Notes under the pieces: generated by a model
Databases searched by the model: none
What the model saw: the letters and a program-made list of their open reading frames with translations, nothing else
What the model was told of the DNA's origin: nothing
Program-made: the position numbers and the translations under genes
NCBI RefSeq assembly: GCF_012848175.1
Contig: NZ_CP051651.1
Coordinates: 2,914,001-2,978,000, forward strand
DNA from: Xanthomonas campestris pv. badrii
Lineage (GTDB): Bacteria > Pseudomonadota > Gammaproteobacteria > Xanthomonadales > Xanthomonadaceae
DNA length: 64,000 nt
Direction of reading: 5' to 3'
In this document: positions 8,884-16,720 of the stretch, in pieces
Layout of the letters: each line of letters begins with the position of its first letter
Numbering within the stretch: the stretch's first letter is position 1

Positions 8884-10404
8884 TTAGCGGGCCATGACCG
8901 GCGTGCGCGCTCCCCACACGTCCGGCCTTGCCTTGCAATAGCGTTCGATGAAGGCCTGCTGCGAGGGGAACTGCTCCACCGCGTGCTGGATCGGCTGGGC
9001 GATGCCGTCCAGCAGGCGTTGCAGAACCTGGTCGGAAAACGCGCGCGTCAGCGGGTGATGCTGTTCGGGCATCAAGCCCTGGCCCATCAGCACATGCGTC
9101 CAGGAATCGACCCGGAACAATTCGTCCGCCGCCTGCCAGGCGTGCGCACGCTCGCGCCAGGCGCGCAGGCGCACCGCCAGCGACTCCGGCAGCTCCATCT
9201 CGCGGCATTGCCGCCACAGCGGTTCGTCGCGCTGGGTGGCGTGGTAGTGCAAGGTGACGAAATCGCGCACGTGCTCCATCTCGGCGCGGCTGACATCGTT
9301 GAACAGCTGCACCTGCGAGGGCGCGATGCCCTGCGCCGGGAACAGCGTCAGCAGCCGCACCACCGCCGAGATGGTGAGGTGGATGCTGGTGGATTCCAGC
9401 GGCTCGATGAAGCCGCTGGCCAGGCCCAGCGACACCACGTTCTTGTTCCAGGCCTTGAGCCGGCGGCCAGTGCGAAATGGCACCATCCAGGGGTCTTTCA
9501 CCGCGGGGGCGGCCACGTCGCGCAGCAGCTTGGCATGCGCCTCGTCGTCGGACAGGTGCCGGCTGGAAAACACCAGGCCGTTGCCCACCCGGTGCTGCAG
9601 CGGAATATGCCAGCGCCAGCCGGCTTCGTGCGCGATGGCGCGCGTGTACGGCACCGGCGGACCCAGCGCCTCGGTCTGCACCGCCACCGCGCGGTCGCAC
9701 GGCAGCCAGTGGCTCCAGTCTTCGTAGCCGGTGTGCAGGGTTTGCTCGATCAATAGGCCGCGGAAACCGCTGCAATCGATGAACAGCTCGCCGGCAATGG
9801 CCTGCCCGTCTTCCAGCACCAGGCTGGCGACATCGCCGCTGCCCGGGTGTACCGTCACCTGCTGGATCCGGCCCTCGATGCGGGTGACGCCACAGGCCTG
9901 GCTGCGCGTGCGCAGGAAGCGCGCGTACAGTGCGGCATCGAGGTGGTAGGCGTAATTGACCGCCGGCTCGCGCGGCAAGGCGAAGCGGTCCACGCGCGAG
10001 GCCACGGTTTCCAGGCAGTAATCGCCAAAGCTGCCGCCCATGCCGCGGCGCTGGCTTTCCAGCCACAGATGATGGAACGCGCACACCAGGGTGCTCTGCC
10101 CGGTGATGCCGAACGGGTGGATATAGCGATCGCCCTGGCGCAACCAATGTTCGAAGGAGATCGAGAGCTTGAAGGTGCCCGCCACCTCGCGCAGGAACTC
10201 CTGCTCGTCGATCTGCAGGAACCGGTGAAAGGTGCGGATCGGCGGCACCGTCGATTCGCCGACACCCACCGTGCCGATCTGCTCGGACTCCACCAGGGTG
10301 ATGTCGAGCAAGTCGCGAAACTGGTGCGAGAGCGCGCAGGCGGCGATCCAGCCAGCCGTGCCACCGCCGGCGATGACCACCTTGCGAATCTGAGCCTGAG
10401 TCAC
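8884..10404 (-). CDS. Flavin-dependent tryptophan-halogenase-family protein
   Basis: 506 residues. The N-terminal dinucleotide-binding motif VVIAGGGTAGWIAA (residues 9-22) and the family motif GWRWHIPL (WxWxIP, which separates halogenases from monooxygenases) are both present. VGVGEST and the lysine in AGTFKLSISFEHW fit the active-site region, and FIEPLESTSIHLT is the usual C-terminal family block. Such enzymes use FADH2, O2 and halide. Xanthomonas members encoded beside TonB-dependent receptors have been reported to favour bromination of indole-like compounds. The start is GTG preceded by CGGGAG. It is the last gene of the TonB receptor-SapC-cupin-halogenase set, so the substrate may be imported by the receptor. 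Native substrate unknown. Confidence 0.88.
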   Translation of the reverse strand: MTQAQIRKVVIAGGGTAGWIAACALSHQFRDLLDITLVESEQIGTVGVGESTVPPIRTFHRFLQIDEQEFLREVAGTFKLSISFEHWLRQGDRYIHPFGITGQSTLVCAFHHLWLESQRRGMGGSFGDYCLETVASRVDRFALPREPAVNYAYHLDAALYARFLRTRSQACGVTRIEGRIQQVTVHPGSGDVASLVLEDGQAIAGELFIDCSGFRGLLIEQTLHTGYEDWSHWLPCDRAVAVQTEALGPPVPYTRAIAHEAGWRWHIPLQHRVGNGLVFSSRHLSDDEAHAKLLRDVAAPAVKDPWMVPFRTGRRLKAWNKNVVSLGLASGFIEPLESTSIHLTISAVVRLLTLFPAQGIAPSQVQLFNDVSRAEMEHVRDFVTLHYHATQRDEPLWRQCREMELPESLAVRLRAWRERAHAWQAADELFRVDSWTHVLMGQGLMPEQHHPLTRAFSDQVLQRLLDGIAQPIQHAVEQFPSQQAFIERYCKARPDVWGARTPVMAR

Positions 10405-10569
10405 TGCGAACTCCCGTGGACTGGATGTGGAATGGCGGTCGCCACGTGGGCCGATCCTGTTCGGGACCGCACAAGGGTTGCACGCACAGCGATGCCAACA
10501 CGGCCCGGCTGCGCCCTGCCAATGGCCGGCGCCGTCATCCGGTAACCCGCATTGGACGCACTGCGTCCA

Positions 10570-11622
10570 TCAGCGATTGAGCCTGCCGATCAGCATGGCG
10601 CGCAGCTGGCGCGCAAGGACCGGATCGATCGGCCCCAGCGCCTGCCGCGCCGGTTCGGGCAGATGCGCGCCGGCACGCTCGGCCGGTCCGAACACGTAGT
10701 AATCGAACAAGGCACGCCACGCATCCTTCTCCGCCGCCGGGCGGTCGCGGATGGCCCACAGCGCGTGATACAGCGCGGGCATCGCCGCCGGCAACTGCGC
10801 AGGCGCCGTGCTCCACCAGTAATTGACCAGCACGTTGAACGGCTGCAGCGACTGCACGTGGTGCCACCACATGCTCGGGATGAACAGCGCATCGCCCGGC
10901 TCCAGCACGGCGGTGCGCGCATGCAGCTGTGCCTGGGCGAATCGCGGGTAGCGCTGCAGGTCGGGGGTTGCGATATCCACCATGCTCACCGCCTGCCCGC
11001 CCGGCGTGGGATCGAGCGGCCCAGGGTAGAGATTGGCCACCTGCTCCGGGGGAAACAGCGTGAAGCGCCGCTGCCCTACCGCGCAGCACGCCAGGTTGTT
11101 GGGCGCGTCGTAATGGCAGGATGCGGTGACGCGATTGCCGATCCAGATGCTGGGCTGCACGTTGACGCCGCTGGCCGCCAGGTCCAGTTCGTTGTGCGCA
11201 CGCAGGCCAGGCACCCCATCGTCGACGGGCAGCGAGGCCAGATAGTAGGTCGGCGGCTGCAGGTCGTCGCGATGGGCGGCGATCGCGTCCAGCAAGCTGC
11301 CCAGGCTGCCGCGCTGCACCTCGAAATTCAGCGCGCCGCAGTCCTCGGTGTAGAACGGACGGCCGGCGATTGCCGGCCCGCCATAGGAGTATTGCAAGGC
11401 GCGCCCAGTGTCGTGCGCTCGCAGCTGGTGCATCGCCTCATCCGGGCTGCGCAGGCCGGCCTGCACCAGCGACCAATCGCGTGCGATTCCGCGCAACACC
11501 ACCGGCTCGGCCGCCTCGCAGAGTTCGGCCAGTGGCAGCGCCTGGGGCCGGCAATCGGTGCGCTCGGCAATCGCAACGGCGGCAGGGCCATGACGTGCAG
11601 GTGCATCCATACGATCAGGCAT
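10570..11622 (-). CDS. Cupin-like (JmjC-type, Cupin_8) protein
   Basis: About 350 residues with the Cupin_8/JmjC architecture. The iron-binding HxD is in ASCHYDAPNN, followed by RRFTLFPPEQVANLYPGPLD, and the distal histidine lies in FIPSMWWHHV. The end is rich in arginine and leucine. Family members are Fe(II)/2-oxoglutarate dioxygenase-like. Together with SapC and a tryptophan halogenase they recur next to large TonB-dependent receptors. Start choice is uncertain: ATG at 11622 overlaps the sapC stop by 8 bp, and ATG at 11610 or 11649 are alternatives. Overlap indicates translational coupling with sapC. Substrate unknown. Confidence 0.78.
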   Translation of the reverse strand: MPDRMDAPARHGPAAVAIAERTDCRPQALPLAELCEAAEPVVLRGIARDWSLVQAGLRSPDEAMHQLRAHDTGRALQYSYGGPAIAGRPFYTEDCGALNFEVQRGSLGSLLDAIAAHRDDLQPPTYYLASLPVDDGVPGLRAHNELDLAASGVNVQPSIWIGNRVTASCHYDAPNNLACCAVGQRRFTLFPPEQVANLYPGPLDPTPGGQAVSMVDIATPDLQRYPRFAQAQLHARTAVLEPGDALFIPSMWWHHVQSLQPFNVLVNYWWSTAPAQLPAAMPALYHALWAIRDRPAAEKDAWRALFDYYVFGPAERAGAHLPEPARQALGPIDPVLARQLRAMLIGRLNR

Positions 11623-12373
11623 GGGCAGCGGCAGGCGCAGTGCGCGCATGTTGCAGGCGGCGCTGCTTTTCGGCCATCAGGCGGCGCACGTTGTGCAGCG
11701 ATGCCAACATCAGAAAGGCACCTTCCAGATACCCCGCCTGGTGCAATTGCTGCAGGGGCTGCGCGTGGAGTGCGGCAAGTCGCTCGCGGTCGATGGCGAA
11801 CAGGCCGTCCAGGTGGGCGGCATGGGTGGCATCCAGTGCGACATCCAGGCGTACCGGCTGGATCAGGCCCAGGGCATCGAAAGCCGCCGCCATGGCCTGC
11901 CCGGCGTCCACGCCTTCGCGAATGCCGCGCAGCACACCGATGATGTGCTCCAGGTATGGGCTGTGGCCGCCCTGCGGCAGGAACACGGCCTCGCCCTCGC
12001 TGCGGCTGACGCGCGGGTGCTCCAGGTCGATATGGATCACCGGCTCCTGCACCAGTGCACCATCGATCCGCTGCTCCTGGAAGCCGATCAGAAATGGCCC
12101 CTTGGCGACGATGCCGGGCAGATAGTTGGCGCTCCAGCGGCCGTCGTGCAGGAACAGGTTTTCATCCTGGGCAAAACCCAGCAAGGCCACCGATTGGTAG
12201 CCACTGGTGGCGGGGTCCTTGCGGAAGAACAGCGGGTATTCGCGCTGCAGGTCGGCGTACTCGGTCACAAACGCCGGCACCAGCCCGACCGCATCGCCGA
12301 ACTCGGCCCCGAAGCGCAGGACCACGCGCACATCGTGATGCGTCACGTTGTTGAGCACTGCATATCGCGTCAT
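11615..12373 (-). CDS. SapC-family protein
   Basis: 252 residues starting MTRYAVLNNVTHHDVRV. The family signature is visible as VVPAF-like GLVPAFVTEYADLQREYPLFFRKD, LLGFAQDENLFL, GRWSANYLPGIVAKGPFLIG and ERLAALH near the end. SapC proteins were named from an S-layer/secretion context, but in proteobacterial TonB-receptor clusters their biochemical role is unknown. It lies between the receptor and the cupin gene, all on the minus strand, and overlaps the cupin gene start. The frame is open further upstream of 12373, but that extension is cysteine/arginine-rich and not protein-like. Confidence 0.8.
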   Translation of the reverse strand: MTRYAVLNNVTHHDVRVVLRFGAEFGDAVGLVPAFVTEYADLQREYPLFFRKDPATSGYQSVALLGFAQDENLFLHDGRWSANYLPGIVAKGPFLIGFQEQRIDGALVQEPVIHIDLEHPRVSRSEGEAVFLPQGGHSPYLEHIIGVLRGIREGVDAGQAMAAAFDALGLIQPVRLDVALDATHAAHLDGLFAIDRERLAALHAQPLQQLHQAGYLEGAFLMLASLHNVRRLMAEKQRRLQHARTAPAAAHA

Positions 12374-12811
12374 CGACGACTCCAGCAGACATCCGCGGCG
12401 GACGCCCGCACTGAAAGATTGGCGTGCGGCCCACCCGCTGCACGCGACAGGCACCGAGCATTGCCAAAAAAACCCGGGCCGGCAAGCGGCAGGGCAGCAT
12501 GCGCGCCGCATCGGCAGCACGAATCGCCCCGTACCTGCATGCGCCGCCCGGCCGGGAACGTTCACCACATCGATGCGTGCAGACCGAACGTGCGAGTACA
12601 CAGCACGGCGGGAACAACCGTTGCGCCCGCCACCGGCAATTGGTGCCTGCACAGCAGCACCCGCACTCGGGGGGCGCGAATGATTCGCGCGCGACGCACA
12701 GCCGTCAGCCAAGCGACGCCCGCGCCATGGACGCAGCATGTCCAGGGAACATGCCATTCCATGGCGCGGCCGCACCCAGCTGGCGGTGCGCGCCATCGCC
12801 TTGCCGCTGGC
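12374..12811. other. Gap between TonB receptor and sapC
   Basis: About 440 bp without a supported gene. It contains an 8-bp inverted repeat around a single base (GCGCGAAT/ATTCGCGC, 12674-12690). The gap is large for an operon, so sapC-cupin-halogenase may have its own promoter here; no promoter could be identified with confidence. Confidence 0.4.
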
Positions 12812-15800
12812 CTAGAACGCGTAGCGCACGCCCAGGGTGTAACGCGGCTGCTGATCGATCAGGCGGATGATCTGCTTCTCCGAACGCCCGTGCCAACGCA
12901 CGTCTTCGCCGGTCAGATTGATCGCTTCAAAGCCCACCGACAGCTGCTTGCTGAGCGCGTAGCTGACGCTCAGGTCGAACTGCTGGTAAGCCTCCACGTA
13001 GTACGGGTTGCGATTGGAGGCGTCCTGGTTGGCAGCGATCAGGTATTCGTCGCGCCAATTCCAGGCCAGGCGTGCGCTCCAGCCGTATTTTTCGAACATC
13101 AGCATGACGTTCGCGGTATCGCTCAGGCCGAGCAGCGCGAACTGGTCGCGGTCGATGACGTTGTTGTTGAACGCCACGTCGCCTTCGACGATGGTGTAGT
13201 TGGCGTAGATGCCGAAGCCGGTACTGCCGAAGAAGTACTGCCCGCCCAGCTCCCAGCCGTGGATATTGGCCTTGTTCTGGTTGATCGGCCGCGAGACATC
13301 GAACTGGTACAGCGGGTCGGCCGCCGTGCCGACCAGGTCGTAGGCGTTTTCCAGGGCCAGGCTCTGCGCCGAGCTGCCGTTGTAGGCGGCCAGGCCACCG
13401 GTGGCGGCAGCATTGCGCAACAGCGCCGTGGCGGCGAACAGCGAGGTGTCGTTGGCCGAACAGGCCGCCGCCACGTCGTTGCCGGCGGCACCGACCTGCG
13501 CGGCGCACGCACCGCTTTGCAGGAACGCCAGCGCCGCCTGCGCATCCGGGCCCGAGGTGGGATCGGTCAGCCCGTACAGGGTTTCGCGCGACACCGTGGT
13601 ACCGAGGAAGTTGCTGACGCGCTTGTTCCAGAACGTGGCCGACACATAGCTTGCGTCGGCGAAATACCATTCCAGTGCCAGATCGAGGTTGTCCGATTCC
13701 AGCGGGTCCAGCGTCGGTGTCTGCGAATCGCCACTGGCGCGGTTGGAAGGATTGATCAGGATCGAACCCGCCGGCGTATTGGGCGTGGGACCAGCGAGCA
13801 GGTTGTTGTATGGCGCGCGTGCAATGGTCTGGCCGAACGAGGCACGGCCCTTCAACTGATCGGTGATATCGATGCTGAAGTCCAGGTTCGGCAGGATGTA
13901 GTTGTAGCTGGTCTTCTCGCTGAAAGGCTGCTGCTCGGTGGAACGCAGCAACTGGAAATCGTTGTTGGCCTGCCATTGCAGCGCGACGGGTGTGGCCACC
14001 TGCGAGGTGGATTCCACGTCGGTCCGCTCGTAGCGCAGGCCCAGCCGCGTATTGGTGGTCATGCCGGAGATATCGCCGGTCAGTTCCAGCTGAACGTAGG
14101 CGGCGCGGGTCTTTTCTTCGACCTGGTTGTCGGAGCTGTAGAGCGGGTTGTAGCGCGTGGCCGCGCCGTATTGGCTGCCCCCCCATAACGCCAGCTGGCT
14201 GGCGTCGCCGCGCCAGGCGTTGCGGGCAGCGCCGTTGGGATTGAAGTCGTCGAACATGCCGACGATGCTCACCGGCCGCAGCAAGGCCGTCATGCCCGGC
14301 TCCCTGCCGGCATTGGCCACGCCCCAGTCGCCCAAGGCGGAATAGGTGTCGCTGGTCAGCCGATGCATGGTGGTGTTGGACGAGCTGACGCCGAACTGGA
14401 AGCGCCCGTCGTCGAAATCGAACTTGCCGTCCAGGCGACCTTCCTTGGTTTCGGTCACCTGCTTTTGGTAATAGATGCGTTGGACCTGCGAGCCGAGATT
14501 GTTGGTGGTGAAATCCGGGTTGACCACGCCATTGGTGCCGGCCAGCGAATCGGCCACGGTGGGGTACCAGGTACGTGCGCCGATCGGCAGCGAGTTGTTG
14601 AACCACAGCTCCTGTGCCCACTGCCCGCCGCAGGACGGACCGTTGGTGCAATTGTTGGTGCCGGCAAAGCTGAAATATGTGGCGCTGCCGCCGGTGACCG
14701 GATCGTTGGGCAGGCTCTGGGTCTTGGAGTTGTGCGCATCGAAGGTCAGCTGGAAGCGGTCGGTCACCTGCCAGTCCGCATTGAAGCCGAGCGAGCCGAG
14801 CGTGTACTTCTGCTCGTTGCGCTGCTGCTCCATGCCGAAGTCCTTGGCGCCATTGGGCACATCGCGCAGGTAGACCGGCGTGGCGACCGTCTGGCCGGTA
14901 TCGAAGGTCAGGTCGGTGAAGCTGTTGGCGCGTTGCAGCCAGATGCCCTGCTCGCCGCGTTCTTCGCGGATTTCGTTGGACGAGTAGGTGTAATCCAGGG
15001 TCAGCGTGAGGCTGTCGCTGGGAGCGAACTGCATCACCGCCTGGCCGTTCATGCGCTCGCGCTGGAAATCGGCGAACGCATAGCGGATGTCGTTGGGCAT
15101 GCCGTACAGCTGGCCGATCGCCGGTGCGTTGGTCACCACCGTGTCCGGACGCAACGCCGGATCGGTGCCGGTCCAGCGCTGGATGTTCCAGCGGTTTTCG
15201 GTGGCCTGCACCGAGCCGCCATGGCGCTTCTGGTAGCTGGCGCTCAGGCCGATACCGAAGGTCTTGTCGGGGTTGGTATAGCTGAAGATGCCCGACACTT
15301 CCGGGGTCAGCGAATCGCCGAACGGCTGCGAGCGGTCGGACACCATCTTGGCGCCGGCATTGGCCACCACGCCATCGTGATTGAACGGCTTGTCGGTCTG
15401 GATGTTGATGGTGGCGCCGATACCGCCGCTGGGCGCGGTGGCGCGGCTGGTCTTGAACACCTCGATGCCGGTGATGGCCTCGGAGGCGAGCTGGGCGAAG
15501 TTGAAGGCGCGTGTCCCCACGTCCACGCCGCCGATCGGGGTCTGGCCAGGCGCGCCGAACGCATCGGCGCCGGGAATCAGCCGTCCGTTGAGGGTGACCG
15601 TATTGAACTGCGGGCCGAAGCCACGCGCGGTGACCTGCGCGCCTTCGCCGTCGCGGCGTTCGATCGAGATGCCGGTGATGCGCTGCAGCGATTCGGCCAG
15701 GTTGGTATCGGGAAACTTGCCGATATCTTCGGCGCTGATTGCGTCCACCACGCCGGCGGCATCGCGCTTGATGCCCATCGATTGGTCCAGGCTGCTGCGG

Positions 15801-15967
15801 ATACCGGTGACGGTCACGGTGTCGAGCGTGGTGGCGGCATCGCTGCTGGACTGCGGCGCGGGCGGCGGCGGAGCCACATCTTGTGCAAATGCGGGATTGA
15901 TGACCAACAGGCCACCGACGAAGGTAAACATGGCCTTCGACTTGAAGCTGCTCAACGTACGACGCAT
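12812..15967 (-). CDS. TonB-dependent receptor (large, CUT-type)
   Basis: 1051 residues from the ATG at 15967, chosen over an upstream ATG because GAGGACAC precedes it. A signal peptide (FTFVGGLLVINPAFAQ) and a proline-rich linker lead to a TonB-box-like TLDTVTVTGIRSSLDQSMGIKR. A plug domain follows (VVDAISAEDIGKFPDTNLAESLQRITG, GEGAQVTARGFGPQFNTVTLNGR). The remainder is a 22-strand outer-membrane barrel, ending in aromatic Phe (RYTLGVRYAF). This class with an extended N-terminus typically imports plant carbohydrates or other large nutrients in Xanthomonas and Caulobacter. It heads the halogenase cluster. LacI-type operator-like sites upstream suggest sugar-responsive control. The imported ligand is unknown. 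Confidence 0.92.
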   Translation of the reverse strand: MRRTLSSFKSKAMFTFVGGLLVINPAFAQDVAPPPPAPQSSSDAATTLDTVTVTGIRSSLDQSMGIKRDAAGVVDAISAEDIGKFPDTNLAESLQRITGISIERRDGEGAQVTARGFGPQFNTVTLNGRLIPGADAFGAPGQTPIGGVDVGTRAFNFAQLASEAITGIEVFKTSRATAPSGGIGATINIQTDKPFNHDGVVANAGAKMVSDRSQPFGDSLTPEVSGIFSYTNPDKTFGIGLSASYQKRHGGSVQATENRWNIQRWTGTDPALRPDTVVTNAPAIGQLYGMPNDIRYAFADFQRERMNGQAVMQFAPSDSLTLTLDYTYSSNEIREERGEQGIWLQRANSFTDLTFDTGQTVATPVYLRDVPNGAKDFGMEQQRNEQKYTLGSLGFNADWQVTDRFQLTFDAHNSKTQSLPNDPVTGGSATYFSFAGTNNCTNGPSCGGQWAQELWFNNSLPIGARTWYPTVADSLAGTNGVVNPDFTTNNLGSQVQRIYYQKQVTETKEGRLDGKFDFDDGRFQFGVSSSNTTMHRLTSDTYSALGDWGVANAGREPGMTALLRPVSIVGMFDDFNPNGAARNAWRGDASQLALWGGSQYGAATRYNPLYSSDNQVEEKTRAAYVQLELTGDISGMTTNTRLGLRYERTDVESTSQVATPVALQWQANNDFQLLRSTEQQPFSEKTSYNYILPNLDFSIDITDQLKGRASFGQTIARAPYNNLLAGPTPNTPAGSILINPSNRASGDSQTPTLDPLESDNLDLALEWYFADASYVSATFWNKRVSNFLGTTVSRETLYGLTDPTSGPDAQAALAFLQSGACAAQVGAAGNDVAAACSANDTSLFAATALLRNAAATGGLAAYNGSSAQSLALENAYDLVGTAADPLYQFDVSRPINQNKANIHGWELGGQYFFGSTGFGIYANYTIVEGDVAFNNNVIDRDQFALLGLSDTANVMLMFEKYGWSARLAWNWRDEYLIAANQDASNRNPYYVEAYQQFDLSVSYALSKQLSVGFEAINLTGEDVRWHGRSEKQIIRLIDQQPRYTLGVRYAF

Positions 15968-16224
15968 CGATGTGTCCTCGGGAATGGAGTCCAACCGCCT
16001 ACGGCCGATGTCGCGGCATGCGACACGGCAGAGTCATGACCACCGCCCGATCGGCGGTGGCGAACACTACTGCTCTTTGAATAAGATCCCCTGGCGCGCA
16101 CGCCGGCGATCGCCCCTTCGATCGCCCACCTGCGTTGTGCGGCGCATGCCTGCCGCAGACGTCATCGACACCACGGTGTCGCCAACGCCTGCGCACGGCG
16201 CCGCCTGCACGGCGTGTCGGCCAG

Positions 16225-16238
16225 TGATAGCGCTAACA
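16225..16238 (-). promoter_or_regulatory. LacI-type operator resembling the Xanthomonas xyl-box
   Basis: The top strand reads TGATAGCGCTAACA, inside a 16-bp near-palindrome (GTG-A-TAGCGCTA-A-CAC, 16224-16239). From memory the xyl-box bound by the LacI-family XylR of X. campestris is TGGTAGCGCTAACA, one base different. The site lies about 260 bp upstream of the TonB-receptor start. Confidence 0.6.
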
Positions 16239-16366
16239 CGCTGCGCAGCCTAGTGAGGCATCGAAGGGCTTGTCACCGTGCGTTGCAGCATAGTGATGGA
16301 CGGGCACTGTTACAGCCGATACGGCGATCGCTCGAGTCCGCATACGCAATGTAATGGCGGCGCGGC

Positions 16367-16380
16367 TGTAAGCGTTATCA
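16367..16380 (-). promoter_or_regulatory. Second weaker LacI-type operator-like site
   Basis: TGTAAGCGTTATCA shares the TG...AGCG.TA.CA framework with the stronger site 129 bp away, matching the recalled xyl-box at 10 of 14 positions. Paired operators would allow looping; this is inference from spacing only. Confidence 0.3.
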
Positions 16381-16659
16381 TCCAATTACGCCGAAACCGC
16401 CAATCGCTGCGGTGAAATTTGCACAATGAAACCGCAGTGATGCAGCGGGACGAAGCGACTGCGCAAACGGTGAAACGGCACATGGCGATTGCGCCCGCCT
16501 TCGGTATGAGGCGCTGCGTAGCACTCGCCGGAATGATGCCATCGGCATGGACCTACGCAGATGTGCGACAGCGCAGATGGGTCCGTTGCGCCGCTCGGAC
16601 GGCACGCACATCGCAATCGATTGCGCCATGCGATGTGCGTGCAGTGCCGTGGTGGCTAC

Positions 16660-16689
16660 ACCCGTTGCCGACCGGGATCGGCAACGGGT
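16660..16689. terminator. Perfect 12-bp hairpin downstream of the M1 peptidase gene
   Basis: ACCCGTTGCCGA (16660-16671) pairs perfectly with TCGGCAACGGGT (16678-16689) around a 6-base loop. It begins about 30 bp past the peptidase stop on the minus strand. No T run follows, so it may be a Rho-type or 3'-stabilising element rather than a classical intrinsic terminator. Confidence 0.5.
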
Positions 16690-16720
16690 ACCCCCGGTCG
16701 GCGACGAATGCCGGCCACTG

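Larger units (their letters stand above)
15968..16720. other. Regulatory/intergenic region between TonB receptor and M1 peptidase
   Basis: No supported gene in about 750 bp. It carries two LacI-type operator-like sites (16225-16238 and 16367-16380) belonging to the receptor promoter region and a strong hairpin (16660-16689) just past the end of the peptidase gene. Short frames here have no protein-like composition. Confidence 0.5.

Noticed and set aside
12674..12690. Inverted repeat GCGCGAAT-G-ATTCGCGC as a terminator of the TonB receptor gene
   Set aside because: A one-base loop cannot form a stable hairpin and no T run follows; it may be an operator or chance.
11621..14188. 855-aa open frame antisense to sapC and the TonB receptor
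   Set aside because: It covers two well-supported genes and an intergenic gap and has no domain.
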